Shown piece after piece: positions 1 to 6,706 of a stretch of DNA of 7,335 nt. The stretch lies in contig JACPOX010000152.1 of NCBI GenBank assembly GCA_016191305.1, positions 5,616-12,950 of the forward strand, given 5' to 3'. The notes under the pieces are model-generated. The model was not told where the DNA came from. It worked only from the letters and a program-made list of their open reading frames with translations, and made no database searches. Position numbers and translations under genes: made by a program. The number at the start of each line of letters is the position of its first letter. The stretch's first letter is position 1. Origin of the DNA: Legionella longbeachae (GTDB lineage Bacteria; Pseudomonadota; Gammaproteobacteria; Legionellales; Legionellaceae).

Positions 1-1253
1 CCAATTTGCCAACTGTTGCTTTTTTCTTCGGAGGAATAATACTCCGCTGCCTGAGCTGCCATATCAGAGAAAGCTTCGTTCATACCACCAGATTGGCCAT
101 AATATTCAAGATTAGAATGCTGTTCAGTAAAACCATGGCTGATTTCATGGGCACCTACTCCCAGAGAAACCAATGGATACATCATGGTATCACCATCACC
201 GAAAGTCATCTTTGAACCATCCCAATAGGCATTTTCATAACCATCACCATAATGGACACGCATAACTAGTTGCATTGGAGATCCGTCAGAATTAGTTAGA
301 GCATCAGTATGGTACCACTCAGCATACATACGCTTAATCACATGACCAGCATACAATGCATCATTAGTTGGAGAAGCTGCCCCATTGATTTTGTCATATC
401 CATCGCCTTTATAACCAGTCAGATAAATATTAGAATCATTTGTTGGGCAATCAAATTTCATCGCTTTATTTCTTGAACTGTATCGATGATCCATATCAAC
501 TACTTTAACATCAGTATTTTCCATAAAACAGCTTTCAATACTCGCATCACGAGTTAAATCCAAGTAGGGTAAATTAACACCATATTCAACTATACCGACT
601 TTTATATTTCCACCGAAACCAGCTCCTTTTACAGAGTCTTTTTCTGTTTTAATATCATTCCATTGTACAAAAGGCTGATTGGTTTTTGCGTCAATAATAG
701 CTGTTGGACGCTCAGGAATGTTATCCTGATGATAAATAAGAACGCTGACCTTATAAGCCCAATGCGCTTTATGAGCTTCATCGATATAAACCATAGGAGT
801 AACTTTTTCTTCACTTATATCTTTGTTAGCATACTTGGCTTTAAATTGCTGTAGAACCACTTTAGCATTTTTCACAAAAGAAGCATCAGCTTGCCCTAAT
901 TCGGATTGTAATCCTTGATAAATAACACCATTCATAGCGACATTAGCTTGAGTATTCACTAAGGATTTTGCTGGATAAATGCTATGCATAATTGCATAAC
1001 CACCATATACTGGGAATCCCGCATATTGTTGTTGCATGCGCACATGAGTGACTTTATTAATATCAGTATGTTCACTTACAACACTTAAACTGTCTTTTGC
1101 AATAGAAACACCTTGGGTCACTATGGCAAATTTTTGTTTGACTTGAGAAAAAGAAGCCTTCTGTAAAGGCATTGGTTCTGCAGCTCTTGCAGGGGATGCT
1201 AATCCTAAAGCCAGAGCAACCGCTAGGGGAGATAAATAGAAATTATGATGCAT
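1..1253 (-). CDS. proA: Secreted zinc metalloprotease ProA/Msp (peptidase family M4), 5' part only
   Basis: This is a thermolysin-type (M4) zinc endopeptidase precursor, read from ATG at 1253 to the left window edge: 417 codons with no stop. Residues 1-24 form a Sec signal peptide (hydrophobic core, ending ARA|AE), followed by a propeptide to about residue 208 (FTP/PepSY-like chaperone region). The mature catalytic domain begins near GFGGN. The zinc site is HEISH at 369-373, and GGMNEAFSD supplies the third ligand, Glu393, exactly 24 residues after His369 as in family M4. Cys242 and Cys269 may form a disulphide. The C-terminal part, with the remaining catalytic histidine, lies outside. From memory, L. 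pneumophila ProA is 543 residues, with a near-identical start and very similar sequence throughout. That enzyme is exported by the Lsp type II secretion system and degrades host proteins; the same role here is inferred. The gene is divergent from aroQ. The family call is very secure; the symbol rests on recall. Confidence 0.95.
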   Translation of the reverse strand, partial: MHHNFYLSPLAVALALGLASPARAAEPMPLQKASFSQVKQKFAIVTQGVSIAKDSLSVVSEHTDINKVTHVRMQQQYAGFPVYGGYAIMHSIYPAKSLVNTQANVAMNGVIYQGLQSELGQADASFVKNAKVVLQQFKAKYANKDISEEKVTPMVYIDEAHKAHWAYKVSVLIYHQDNIPERPTAIIDAKTNQPFVQWNDIKTEKDSVKGAGFGGNIKVGIVEYGVNLPYLDLTRDASIESCFMENTDVKVVDMDHRYSSRNKAMKFDCPTNDSNIYLTGYKGDGYDKINGAASPTNDALYAGHVIKRMYAEWYHTDALTNSDGSPMQLVMRVHYGDGYENAYWDGSKMTFGDGDTMMYPLVSLGVGAHEISHGFTEQHSNLEYYGQSGGMNEAFSDMAAQAAEYYSSEEKSNSWQI

Positions 1254-1263
1254 TTGAAACTAA

Positions 1264-1269
1264 CTCCTT
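1264..1269 (-). promoter_or_regulatory. Ribosome binding site of proA
   Basis: On the minus strand AAGGAG lies 10 bases before the ATG at 1253. It is the only strong Shine-Dalgarno match near this start and supports choosing this ATG, which also gives a correctly placed signal peptide. Confidence 0.8.
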
Positions 1270-1433
1270 TTTTGCAACTTATCCAAAAATTGAAAGCAAC
1301 TCGCCGTCCGCTGAGCCGATTACATCATCCTTAAAAGCAAGTTGTTGAATCACTCAGATAGTCTTAACAGCGAGTTACACCTGCAATACAACCAATAAAA
1401 CAGCATCCTCAAACTAGCATAGTTTTATCTATT

Positions 1434-1460
1434 TTGAAATTATTATTTCATGCTTAAAAT
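1434..1460 (+). promoter_or_regulatory. Candidate promoter for the aroQ-acc-prmA-purH run (weak)
   Basis: TTGAAA at 1434-1439 (5 of 6 to the -35 consensus) and TAAAAT at 1455-1460 (5 of 6 to the -10 consensus) are separated by 15 bases, shorter than the preferred 16-18. A second TAAAAT at 1460-1465 gives a 20-base spacer, and TATATA at 1470-1475 is another weak -10. In such AT-rich DNA these matches can be chance, so this is a guess at the promoter location. Confidence 0.3.
1435..1450. promoter_or_regulatory. Short palindrome TGAAAT-N4-ATTTCA, possible operator
   Basis: A perfect inverted repeat with 6-base arms and a 4-base centre (TATT) sits between the divergent proA and aroQ genes and overlaps the candidate -35 hexamer. 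The geometry fits a dimeric regulator site, but no specific regulator is recognised and AT-rich sequence makes such repeats common. Confidence 0.25.
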
Positions 1461-1557
1461 AAAATGAATTATATAGCCCAGACCTTTAGTTTTAGAGGAG
1501 GCATAGGTCTATTAGTATGCTAAACAAGTCATCTAAAATATAAAAAAAGCAGAGATC

Positions 1558-1635
1558 ATGCAGATATCCTCGGAGATATATAGACAATTTTATGAAGATC
1601 AGGCAAAATCTGCAAAAATCGCTCGCAACTTATAG
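1558..1635 (+). CDS. Possible 25-codon leader ORF before aroQ (uncertain)
   Basis: An ATG at 1558 opens a 25-residue reading frame ([11 protein letters not shown]...KIARNL) ending in TAG at 1633-1635, 4 bases before the aroQ ATG at 1640. The only ribosome site is a weak AGAG at 1551-1554 with very short spacing. The aroQ start itself has no visible Shine-Dalgarno, so translation of this ORF followed by reinitiation could feed aroQ. The peptide matches nothing I recognise. An overlapping alternative is an aroQ start at ATG 1592, adding 16 residues in frame. The ORF could be chance; only its placement and length argue for it. Confidence 0.25.
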   Translation: MQISSEIYRQFYEDQAKSAKIARNL

Positions 1636-1639
1636 AAAC

Positions 1640-2092
1640 ATGAAAAAAATTCTGGTTTTACATGGACCAAATTTAAATCTCTTGGGAACTAGAGATCCGT
1701 CAATCTATGGAACCACTACATTAGATAATATCAACAGTGGTTTAATTAAAAAAGCAACAGGTGCTGGATTTACGCTTCATTGTTACCAAAGCAATTCAGA
1801 ATCGGATTTAATTCAGACGATTCACCAAGCCAGGCTGGATAAAATAGTTTATATAATATTTAATCCAGCAGCGTTTACACATACCAGTGTGGCCTTAAGG
1901 GACGCCCTATGCGCAGTTGCCATTCCGTTTATTGAAGTACATATTAGCAATATTTATTCCCGCGAATCGTTTCGTCATCACTCTTATTTTTCTGATATAG
2001 CCAAAGGTACGATCAGTGGTTTGGGCGCACAAGGGTATTCGTTAGCATTAACATCAATTATTGAAAGAGAATCAAATAATGGACATTCGTAA
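1640..2092 (+). CDS. aroQ: Type II 3-dehydroquinate dehydratase
   Basis: This cytosolic enzyme dehydrates 3-dehydroquinate to 3-dehydroshikimate, the third step of the shikimate pathway to aromatic amino acids. The 150-residue length is standard for the dodecameric type II family. The N-terminal signature [13 protein letters not shown] runs from residue 8 and carries Asn11, the flexible-loop Arg18 and catalytic Tyr23. [16 protein letters not shown] at 75-90 and EVHISN at 99-104 follow, the latter with catalytic His101; Arg112 closes the site. The start at 1640 is chosen because family members begin [11 protein letters not shown]; an in-frame ATG at 1592 would add 16 non-homologous residues. 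No clear Shine-Dalgarno precedes 1640. The last 14 bases overlap accB, a linkage with the acc genes seen in many gammaproteobacteria. Confidence 0.95.
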   Translation: MKKILVLHGPNLNLLGTRDPSIYGTTTLDNINSGLIKKATGAGFTLHCYQSNSESDLIQTIHQARLDKIVYIIFNPAAFTHTSVALRDALCAVAIPFIEVHISNIYSRESFRHHSYFSDIAKGTISGLGAQGYSLALTSIIERESNNGHS

Positions 2093-2561
2093 GATTAGAA
2101 AATTAATAGAATTATTAGAAGAAACCGGCATTTCAGAGATTGAAATCAAAGAAGGTGAAGAATCGCTGAGATTGAGCCGTCATAGCAATACTCATAATGA
2201 AGCACCACAAGTTCATTATGTTTCGACTCCTACACCTCGTTACGATGCACCTTCTGCTGCAAATAACCCTACTCCGGTCGAAGCGAGTACCCATCCAGAA
2301 AGCAAACCTGTAGTATCCATTGCTTCTGGTCATAAAATTCGCTCTCCTATGGTGGGAACAATGTATACTTCTCCATCACCTGAGAGTCCCCCTTTCGTTG
2401 CCGTTGGCCAAACTGTTAAAGTAGGTGATGTTTTATGTATTGTTGAAGCAATGAAAATGTTTAACGAAATTGAAGCAGATCGCGCCGGTAAAGTACTAGA
2501 AATACTTGTCGCTAATGGAGAACCTGTTGAATATGATCAGGTCTTGTTTGTTATAGAATAG
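2079..2561 (+). CDS. accB: Biotin carboxyl carrier protein of acetyl-CoA carboxylase (BCCP)
   Basis: BCCP carries the carboxylated biotin between biotin carboxylase and carboxyltransferase in the first committed step of fatty acid synthesis. The protein has 160 residues (E. coli 156). The N-terminal helical segment [20 protein letters not shown] is almost the E. coli sequence and fixes the start at ATG 2079 rather than the TTG at 2061. A Pro/Ala/Thr-rich linker spans about 40-80, and the biotinyl domain runs from about 84 to 160. EAMKM at 123-127 holds the biotinylated Lys126. The bacterial thumb loop ([13 protein letters not shown], 94-106) is present. It overlaps aroQ by 14 bases, suggesting translational coupling, and accC follows after 10 bases. 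BirA is the expected biotin ligase but is not in the window. Confidence 0.97.
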   Translation: MDIRKIRKLIELLEETGISEIEIKEGEESLRLSRHSNTHNEAPQVHYVSTPTPRYDAPSAANNPTPVEASTHPESKPVVSIASGHKIRSPMVGTMYTSPSPESPPFVAVGQTVKVGDVLCIVEAMKMFNEIEADRAGKVLEILVANGEPVEYDQVLFVIE

Positions 2562-2571
2562 AGGTGCATCC

Positions 2572-3912
2572 ATGCTCAGTAAAATTGTTATTGCCAACAG
2601 AGGTGAAATCGCTCTTCGCATCTTGCGTGCGTGTAAAGAACTTGGCATTCAGACTGTAGCCGTCCATTCGGATGTAGATAAAGATTTATTGCACGTTCGT
2701 CTTGCTGATGAAACTGTTTGTATAGGTCCTGCTCCAGCTCAAAAAAGTTACCTAAACATCCCAGCAATTATTTCAGCTGCGGAGATTACAGATGCTTTAG
2801 CAATTCATCCTGGTTATGGGTTTCTTTCTGAAAACGCCGATTTTGCTGATATAGTAGAAAAAAGTGGTTTTCGTTTTATCGGTCCCAGAGGTGAAACCAT
2901 TCGCCTTATGGGTGATAAAGTATCTGCTATTCAGGCAATGAAAGCTGCGGGAGTTCCCTGTGTTCCTGGATCTGATGGTCCATTAACAGATGATGACAGT
3001 TATAATTTGGAAATAGCTCGCAAAATTGGCTATCCCATTATAATTAAAGCTGCAGGAGGTGGCGGAGGACGAGGAATGCGTGTGGTGCACAGCGAACCTC
3101 ACCTTCTCAATGCTATAGCACTTACTCGCAGTGAAGCTAAGGCCGCGTTTAATAATCCCATTGTTTATATGGAAAAATTCCTGGAAAATCCTCGCCATGT
3201 TGAATTCCAAGTGCTAGGAGATGGTAAAGGTAAAGCCATTCATTTGGGTGAACGTGATTGTTCTATGCAAAGAAGACATCAAAAAGTAGTAGAAGAAGCC
3301 CCTGCCCCTGGAATTAGCCCTGAACTGAGAAATAAAATTGGCGCCTCTGTAGTCAAGGCATGTCAAGATCTAAAATATCGCGGCGCTGGCACTTTCGAAT
3401 TTTTATATCAAGATAACTGTTTTTATTTTATTGAAATGAATACGCGTATCCAAGTTGAGCATCCTGTAACTGAAATGATTACAGGTATTGATTTAATTAA
3501 AGAACAGATTAAAATTGCCAGCGAGCTTCCTTTTACCCTGAATCAAGAAGACATTACACTACGTGGACATGCAATTGAATGTAGAATCAATGCGGAAGAT
3601 GCTAAAACATTTATGCCTTCTCCAGGCATGATCAAATTATTACATCAGCCAGGAGGCCCAGGAATTCGTTTTGACTCCCATATTTATAGCAGTTATACGG
3701 TCCCTCCTAATTACGACTCTATGATAGGTAAACTTATTAGTTATGGAGCAACTCGCGAAGAAGCAATTGGCAGAATGCGAAATGCGCTTGATGAAATCAT
3801 TATTGATGGCATAAAAACCAATATTGAATTACATCAACGTATTTTACATGACCAATCTTTTATAACTGGTGGCACAAATATTCACTATCTGGAAAAAATG
3901 CTCAAGGATTAA
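2572..3912 (+). CDS. accC: Biotin carboxylase subunit of acetyl-CoA carboxylase
   Basis: This subunit uses ATP and bicarbonate to carboxylate the biotin on AccB, and works in the cytosolic AccABCD complex. It has 446 residues (E. coli 449) and aligns without gaps through the active site, so E. coli numbering applies. The biotin carboxylase N-terminal domain (1-113) starts [11 protein letters not shown]. The ATP-grasp domain carries Lys116, Lys159, the glycine loop [10 protein letters not shown] (161-170), His236, Lys238, Glu276, Glu288, Asn290, Arg292 and Glu296. The C-terminal domain includes Arg338 and ends [14 protein letters not shown]. All catalytic residues named are present. GAGGTG at 2561-2566, overlapping the accB stop codon, is the ribosome site, 5 bases before the ATG. 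It is followed after 4 bases by prmA. Function is very secure. Confidence 0.98.
   Translation: MLSKIVIANRGEIALRILRACKELGIQTVAVHSDVDKDLLHVRLADETVCIGPAPAQKSYLNIPAIISAAEITDALAIHPGYGFLSENADFADIVEKSGFRFIGPRGETIRLMGDKVSAIQAMKAAGVPCVPGSDGPLTDDDSYNLEIARKIGYPIIIKAAGGGGGRGMRVVHSEPHLLNAIALTRSEAKAAFNNPIVYMEKFLENPRHVEFQVLGDGKGKAIHLGERDCSMQRRHQKVVEEAPAPGISPELRNKIGASVVKACQDLKYRGAGTFEFLYQDNCFYFIEMNTRIQVEHPVTEMITGIDLIKEQIKIASELPFTLNQEDITLRGHAIECRINAEDAKTFMPSPGMIKLLHQPGGPGIRFDSHIYSSYTVPPNYDSMIGKLISYGATREEAIGRMRNALDEIIIDGIKTNIELHQRILHDQSFITGGTNIHYLEKMLKD
3904..3908 (+). promoter_or_regulatory. Ribosome binding site deciding the GTG start of prmA
   Basis: AAGGA inside the last codons of accC lies 8 bases before GTG at 3917. 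It supports this start over the in-frame ATG at 3869, which lies inside accC and would add 16 residues with no counterpart in PrmA proteins. An ATG at 3912, overlapping the accC stop, is out of frame and meets a stop after six codons. Confidence 0.65.
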
Positions 3913-3916
3913 TGCT

Positions 3917-4786
3917 GTGTGGTTTCAATTAAAAATAGATAATTGTCCAGGCCAAGAAATAGAACAGTTGAATGAAGAACTGGAAGCATTCGGTGCTTTA
4001 TCCATTATGCTAACCGATAGGCATGACAATCCCGTTCTTGAACCTGAACCAGGGACTACACCGCTGTGGCCTGAAGTAATTATTCAGGCTTTATTTGCCG
4101 AAGTGTTTCAAGCGCAATACACCCGCGATCACTTAATGCAAACCAAACCCTGGTTAACTTGCAGCTTGGAAGTTTTAGAAGATAAAGACTGGGAAAGAGT
4201 GTGGATGGACGATTTCAAACCACAACGTTTTGGCAAACGATTATGGATCTGTCCTACCTGGTCAACTCCACCCGATCCAGATGCTGTCAACTTAATGCTA
4301 GATCCAGGCTTGGCTTTTGGTACTGGTACTCATCCCACTACAGCTCTTTGTTTAACTTGGTTAGAACAAGCCAATATAAAGAACAAATCCCTTATTGATT
4401 ACGGCTGTGGTTCAGGGATACTTTCTCTGGCCGCATTAAAATTAGGTGCAGCAGAAATACACGCAGTGGACATTGATCAGCAAGCCTTGCAAGCCACTCA
4501 AAATAATGCCTTAGTAAACAAACTAGATGCAGAGAAACTTTCAATTGGTATGCCTGAAACCTTGCACAAACCTGTAGATTTAATTATTGCAAATATCTTA
4601 TTGGCTCCATTACTCATCCTCAAAGATCGCTTTCACCAATTGCTGAACACTGGAGGAATGCTTATTGTTTCAGGATTACTGGAAGAACAAGCACTTGAAC
4701 TCATAAAAACTTATGGCTCACTATTTCATCTCGTGCATCAAGAAAATCTTAATGGATGGTCATTATTAGCTTTTGCACGTAATTAG
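3917..4786 (+). CDS. prmA: Ribosomal protein L11 methyltransferase
   Basis: PrmA transfers methyl groups from S-adenosylmethionine to amino groups of ribosomal protein L11; loss is tolerated in E. coli. With a GTG start the protein has 289 residues (E. coli 293) and begins MWFQLKI, matching the family N-terminus. Residues 1-55 form the L11-recognition domain. EDKDWERVWMDDF (88-100) and the loop LDPGLAFGTGTHPTT (128-142) are PrmA hallmarks. The Rossmann methyltransferase domain has motif I DYGCGSG (161-167), the acidic strand-2 residue Asp185 in AVDID, and the NILLAPL motif (226-232). It starts 4 bases after the accC stop, so it is almost certainly cotranscribed with accBC. Coupling of acc genes, prmA and purH is a chromosomal neighbourhood rather than a metabolic pathway. 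Confidence 0.95.
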   Translation: MWFQLKIDNCPGQEIEQLNEELEAFGALSIMLTDRHDNPVLEPEPGTTPLWPEVIIQALFAEVFQAQYTRDHLMQTKPWLTCSLEVLEDKDWERVWMDDFKPQRFGKRLWICPTWSTPPDPDAVNLMLDPGLAFGTGTHPTTALCLTWLEQANIKNKSLIDYGCGSGILSLAALKLGAAEIHAVDIDQQALQATQNNALVNKLDAEKLSIGMPETLHKPVDLIIANILLAPLLILKDRFHQLLNTGGMLIVSGLLEEQALELIKTYGSLFHLVHQENLNGWSLLAFARN

Positions 4787-4821
4787 TTTAACGTCAATTA
4801 TCTAACAGAGGTGGTAATTTA

Positions 4822-6077
4822 ATGATCCAAGAACGGACACTTTCTACTTTTAAGCCCAAAAGAGCCTTACTTAGCGTTTCTGATAAAAGAGGCATAGTAG
4901 AACTTGGTAAAGCGTTACACGAACGAGGCATAGAACTCATTGCGACAGGTAATACTGCGGCCTTATTAAAAGAAAACAAGCTCCCTGTTACTGAAGTTAG
5001 TGAATGTACAGGTTTTCCTGAAATGCTTGATGGCAGAGTTAAAACCTTGCATCCAGCAATTCATGCCGGCTTACTAGCACGTAGGAAAAAGGATGACAAT
5101 ACCTTAAAAGAGCATGCGATCAATCCTATTGATTTACTCATAATTAATTTATATCCATTCGAAGGGAAAATCCACATCAGCAAGCTGTCTTCTATGCTGA
5201 TAAAAATGCCTCCTTAGGTTCTCTAGGTACCGCGCAACTCATTCAAGGTAAGCAATTATCCTATAACAATATTCTTGACGCTGATGCTGCTTTGGATTGT
5301 GTTAAATCCTTTTCTCTAGAAAAACCAGTATGTGCCATTATAAAACATGCCAACCCATGTGGAATTGCCATAGGTGATACTCCCCTTGATGCTTATCTCA
5401 AAGCATTTCAATGTGACCCTTCATCAGCCTATGGAGGGATTATTGCCTTTAACCAAATATTGGATGAAAATACTGCAAAAACCATAATTGAAAAACAATT
5501 TGTAGAAGTTATTGTCGCCCCACAAATCAGTAATGAAGCAAAAGAAATTCTTGCCAGTAAAGAAAATATCCGTGTTCTAGTTATCGGAGTATGGAAACAA
5601 AATGATACATTTCGCTTGAGTATGAAAAAAATAGATGGTGGTTTACTTGTACAAGAACATGATGCACTTTCTCTGGACAATTATGAATTAAAAACTGTTA
5701 CCAAAGCTCAGCCTTCAGAACAGCAAATGGATGATTTGCTGTTTGCATGGCTTGCCGCAAAACATGTAAAATCAAATGCCATTGTGTACGCCAAAGATGC
5801 TGCAACTATAGGATTAGGTGGTGGTCAAACCAGTCGCGTCATGAGTGCTCGTATTGGACTTTGGCAAGCAACACACATGGGCTTTAATACTCATGGCGCT
5901 GTAATGGCTTCCGATGCGTTCATTCCTTTTCCCGACACAGTCGAAATTGCCGCAGAAGCAGGTATTTCTGCTATTATTCAACCCGGTGGTTCCATTAGAG
6001 ATGAACAAATTATCGCTTGCGCAGAAGAACATGGGATAATTATGGTATTTACTGGAATCCGTCATTTCAAGCATTAA
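4822..6077 (+). pseudogene. purH: purH (AICAR transformylase / IMP cyclohydrolase) broken by internal deletion and frameshift
   Basis: PurH performs the last two steps of de novo purine synthesis: formylation of AICAR and ring closure to IMP. Codons 1-114 (4822-5163) match the N-terminus, with SVSDK at 18-22, DGRVKTLHP at 70-78 and NLYPFE at 109-114. The homologous sequence then resumes at 5166 with ENPHQQA, corresponding to about residue 230 of the E. coli protein, but in the -1 frame. About 110-120 codons are missing, including the NIDIGGP...RSAAKN part of the cyclohydrolase active site. The upstream frame continues with 17 unrelated residues to TAG at 5215-5217. The downstream frame stays open for 303 residues to TAA 6075-6077. 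It keeps the transformylase Lys-His pair (5343-5348, IIKHANPCG), SSAYGGIIAFN, VKSNAIVYAK, QPGGSIRDE and the RHFKH end. It has no ATG before about 5620 and only a TTG at 5292, so expression is doubtful. GAGGTGG at 4808-4814 precedes the start. A sequencing or assembly error is possible. Confidence 0.88.
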
Positions 6078-6101
6078 ACCTAAATTCGACAGTTAAATCG
6101 G

Positions 6102-6110
6102 TGCTATAAT
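6102..6110 (+). promoter_or_regulatory. Extended -10 promoter for the receiver/sensor genes
   Basis: TGCTATAAT is a perfect sigma70 -10 hexamer (TATAAT, 6105-6110) with the extended TGn motif in front. No good -35 is spaced correctly (TTCGAC at 6085-6090 is only 14 bases upstream), but extended -10 promoters can do without one. Transcription would start near 6117, leaving a leader of about 100 bases before the ATG at 6219. Confidence 0.5.
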
Positions 6111-6130
6111 TATAAAAGTGGATATAAAGC

Positions 6131-6159
6131 AATCCGTAGATTTCTGTCGATTATTTTTT
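6131..6159 (+). terminator. Weak candidate Rho-independent terminator
   Basis: AATC (6131-6134) can pair with GATT (6149-6152), and GTAGA with TCTGT further in across one mismatch and two G-U pairs, followed by a run of six T (6154-6159). The stem is AT-rich and weak. Its position downstream of the candidate promoter would make it an attenuator of the receiver gene as much as a purH terminator. No better terminator is visible between 6078 and 6218. Confidence 0.25.
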
Positions 6160-6207
6160 AATTCCTCGTAATGTAATGATATCAATTTACAATACAGAAA
6201 TATGCGG

Positions 6208-6214
6208 AAGGAGG
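6208..6214 (+). promoter_or_regulatory. Strong ribosome binding site of the receiver gene
   Basis: AAGGAGG is the strongest Shine-Dalgarno match in the window, only 4 bases before the ATG at 6219, a slightly short spacing. It fixes the start, since no other in-frame start lies nearby. Confidence 0.75.
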
Positions 6215-6218
6215 ATAT

Positions 6219-6626
6219 ATGGAATCTCAAGAAAACATCATTGATATTTTGTATATAGAAGACGATATTGCTGATGTTGAAAATGTGAAACGCATGTTTA
6301 AAAAAGTTAAAGAACCATGGGCTATCGAAGTTGCACTAAATGGCGAAACTGCATTAAATAAACTATATGGTCTTGAGGGAGAAAAAAAGGTACATCCAAA
6401 AGTGATTCTTCTCGATATTAACTTACCCAAAGTGAATGGAATTGATTTGTTAAAGATCATACGTAAAGATCCTGCGTTAGCTTTTATAGAGGTATTTCTG
6501 TTAACAAGTACTTTTACTTCAGAAGATAAGTTTGCTATCAAAGATTTAAACGTAAGAGGTCAAATCATTAAACCTCTTGAATATGCAGACGCATTGAATA
6601 TTTATTGGGCAACACAACATATGTAA
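6219..6626 (+). CDS. Single-domain response regulator (CheY/Rcp1-like receiver)
   Basis: The whole 135-residue protein is one phosphoacceptor receiver domain with no output domain. The acidic pocket is Glu14-Asp15-Asp16 in LYIEDDIAD. The phosphorylated residue is Asp66 in VILLDINLPKVNG, the conserved Thr is Thr96 in LLTSTF, and the conserved Lys118-Pro119 lies in IIKPLE. The LLDINLPKVNG motif and long loop after strand 2 (residues 50-60) resemble Rcp1-type stand-alone regulators that partner histidine kinases, often of phytochrome or hybrid type. The protein would act by phospho-dependent binding to a partner or as a phosphate shuttle, not on DNA. A membrane sensor gene begins 80 bases downstream on the same strand, so the two may be cotranscribed. 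The family is secure; partner and output are not known. Confidence 0.93.
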   Translation: MESQENIIDILYIEDDIADVENVKRMFKKVKEPWAIEVALNGETALNKLYGLEGEKKVHPKVILLDINLPKVNGIDLLKIIRKDPALAFIEVFLLTSTFTSEDKFAIKDLNVRGQIIKPLEYADALNIYWATQHM

Positions 6627-6706
6627 AGCTGGGGTATTGAGTAAGTATTCCACACTTTTATGCTTTCGATGGATAATTTAAATAATGATAGGATATCAAG
6701 CTCACC

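Larger units (their letters stand above)
1254..1639. other. Divergent intergenic region between proA and aroQ
   Basis: About 390 bases separate the two divergent starts, long for this otherwise compact region. Transcription signals for both directions must lie here. I see the proA ribosome binding site, a 6-base-arm palindrome at 1435-1450, weak sigma70-like hexamers overlapping it, a purine-rich GAGGAGG run at 1495-1501 framed by AGACCT/AGGTCT, and a possible leader ORF at 1558-1635. A spaced inverted repeat AACTCGC (1298-1304) / GCGAGTT (1370-1376) lies in the proA leader side. I found no convincing sigma70 promoter for proA and no tRNA, and I recognise no riboswitch. Confidence 0.6.

Noticed and set aside
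6..215. 69-codon plus-strand ORF at the left edge
   Set aside because: It lies antisense to the HEISH zinc-site region of the protease; no ribosome site or motif supports it.
629..854. Short ORFs on both strands at 629-854
   Set aside because: Both lie within the protease propeptide region in other frames; the in-frame protease reading is continuous and homologous.
1254..1400. Sigma70 promoter for proA
   Set aside because: Several partial hexamers exist on the minus strand (for example TTGCAG with GACTAT at 17 bases), but none matches well enough to call.
4201..4398. 65-codon plus-strand ORF inside prmA
   Set aside because: It overlaps the conserved PrmA core in another frame and has no supporting signal.
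5161..5175. Programmed -1 frameshift at GAAGGGAAAATCC in purH
   Set aside because: The heptamer in the reading phase is A GGG AAA, not a slippery X XXY YYZ form, and a shift would still leave the protein without about 110-120 conserved residues.
5429..6074. Minus-strand ORFs of 83 and 86 codons opposite purH
   Set aside because: They mirror the conserved transformylase frame, have no recognisable motif, and are best explained as shadows.
6227..6541. 104-codon minus-strand ORF opposite the receiver gene
   Set aside because: The plus strand encodes a complete receiver domain with a strong ribosome site; the reverse frame has no family features.
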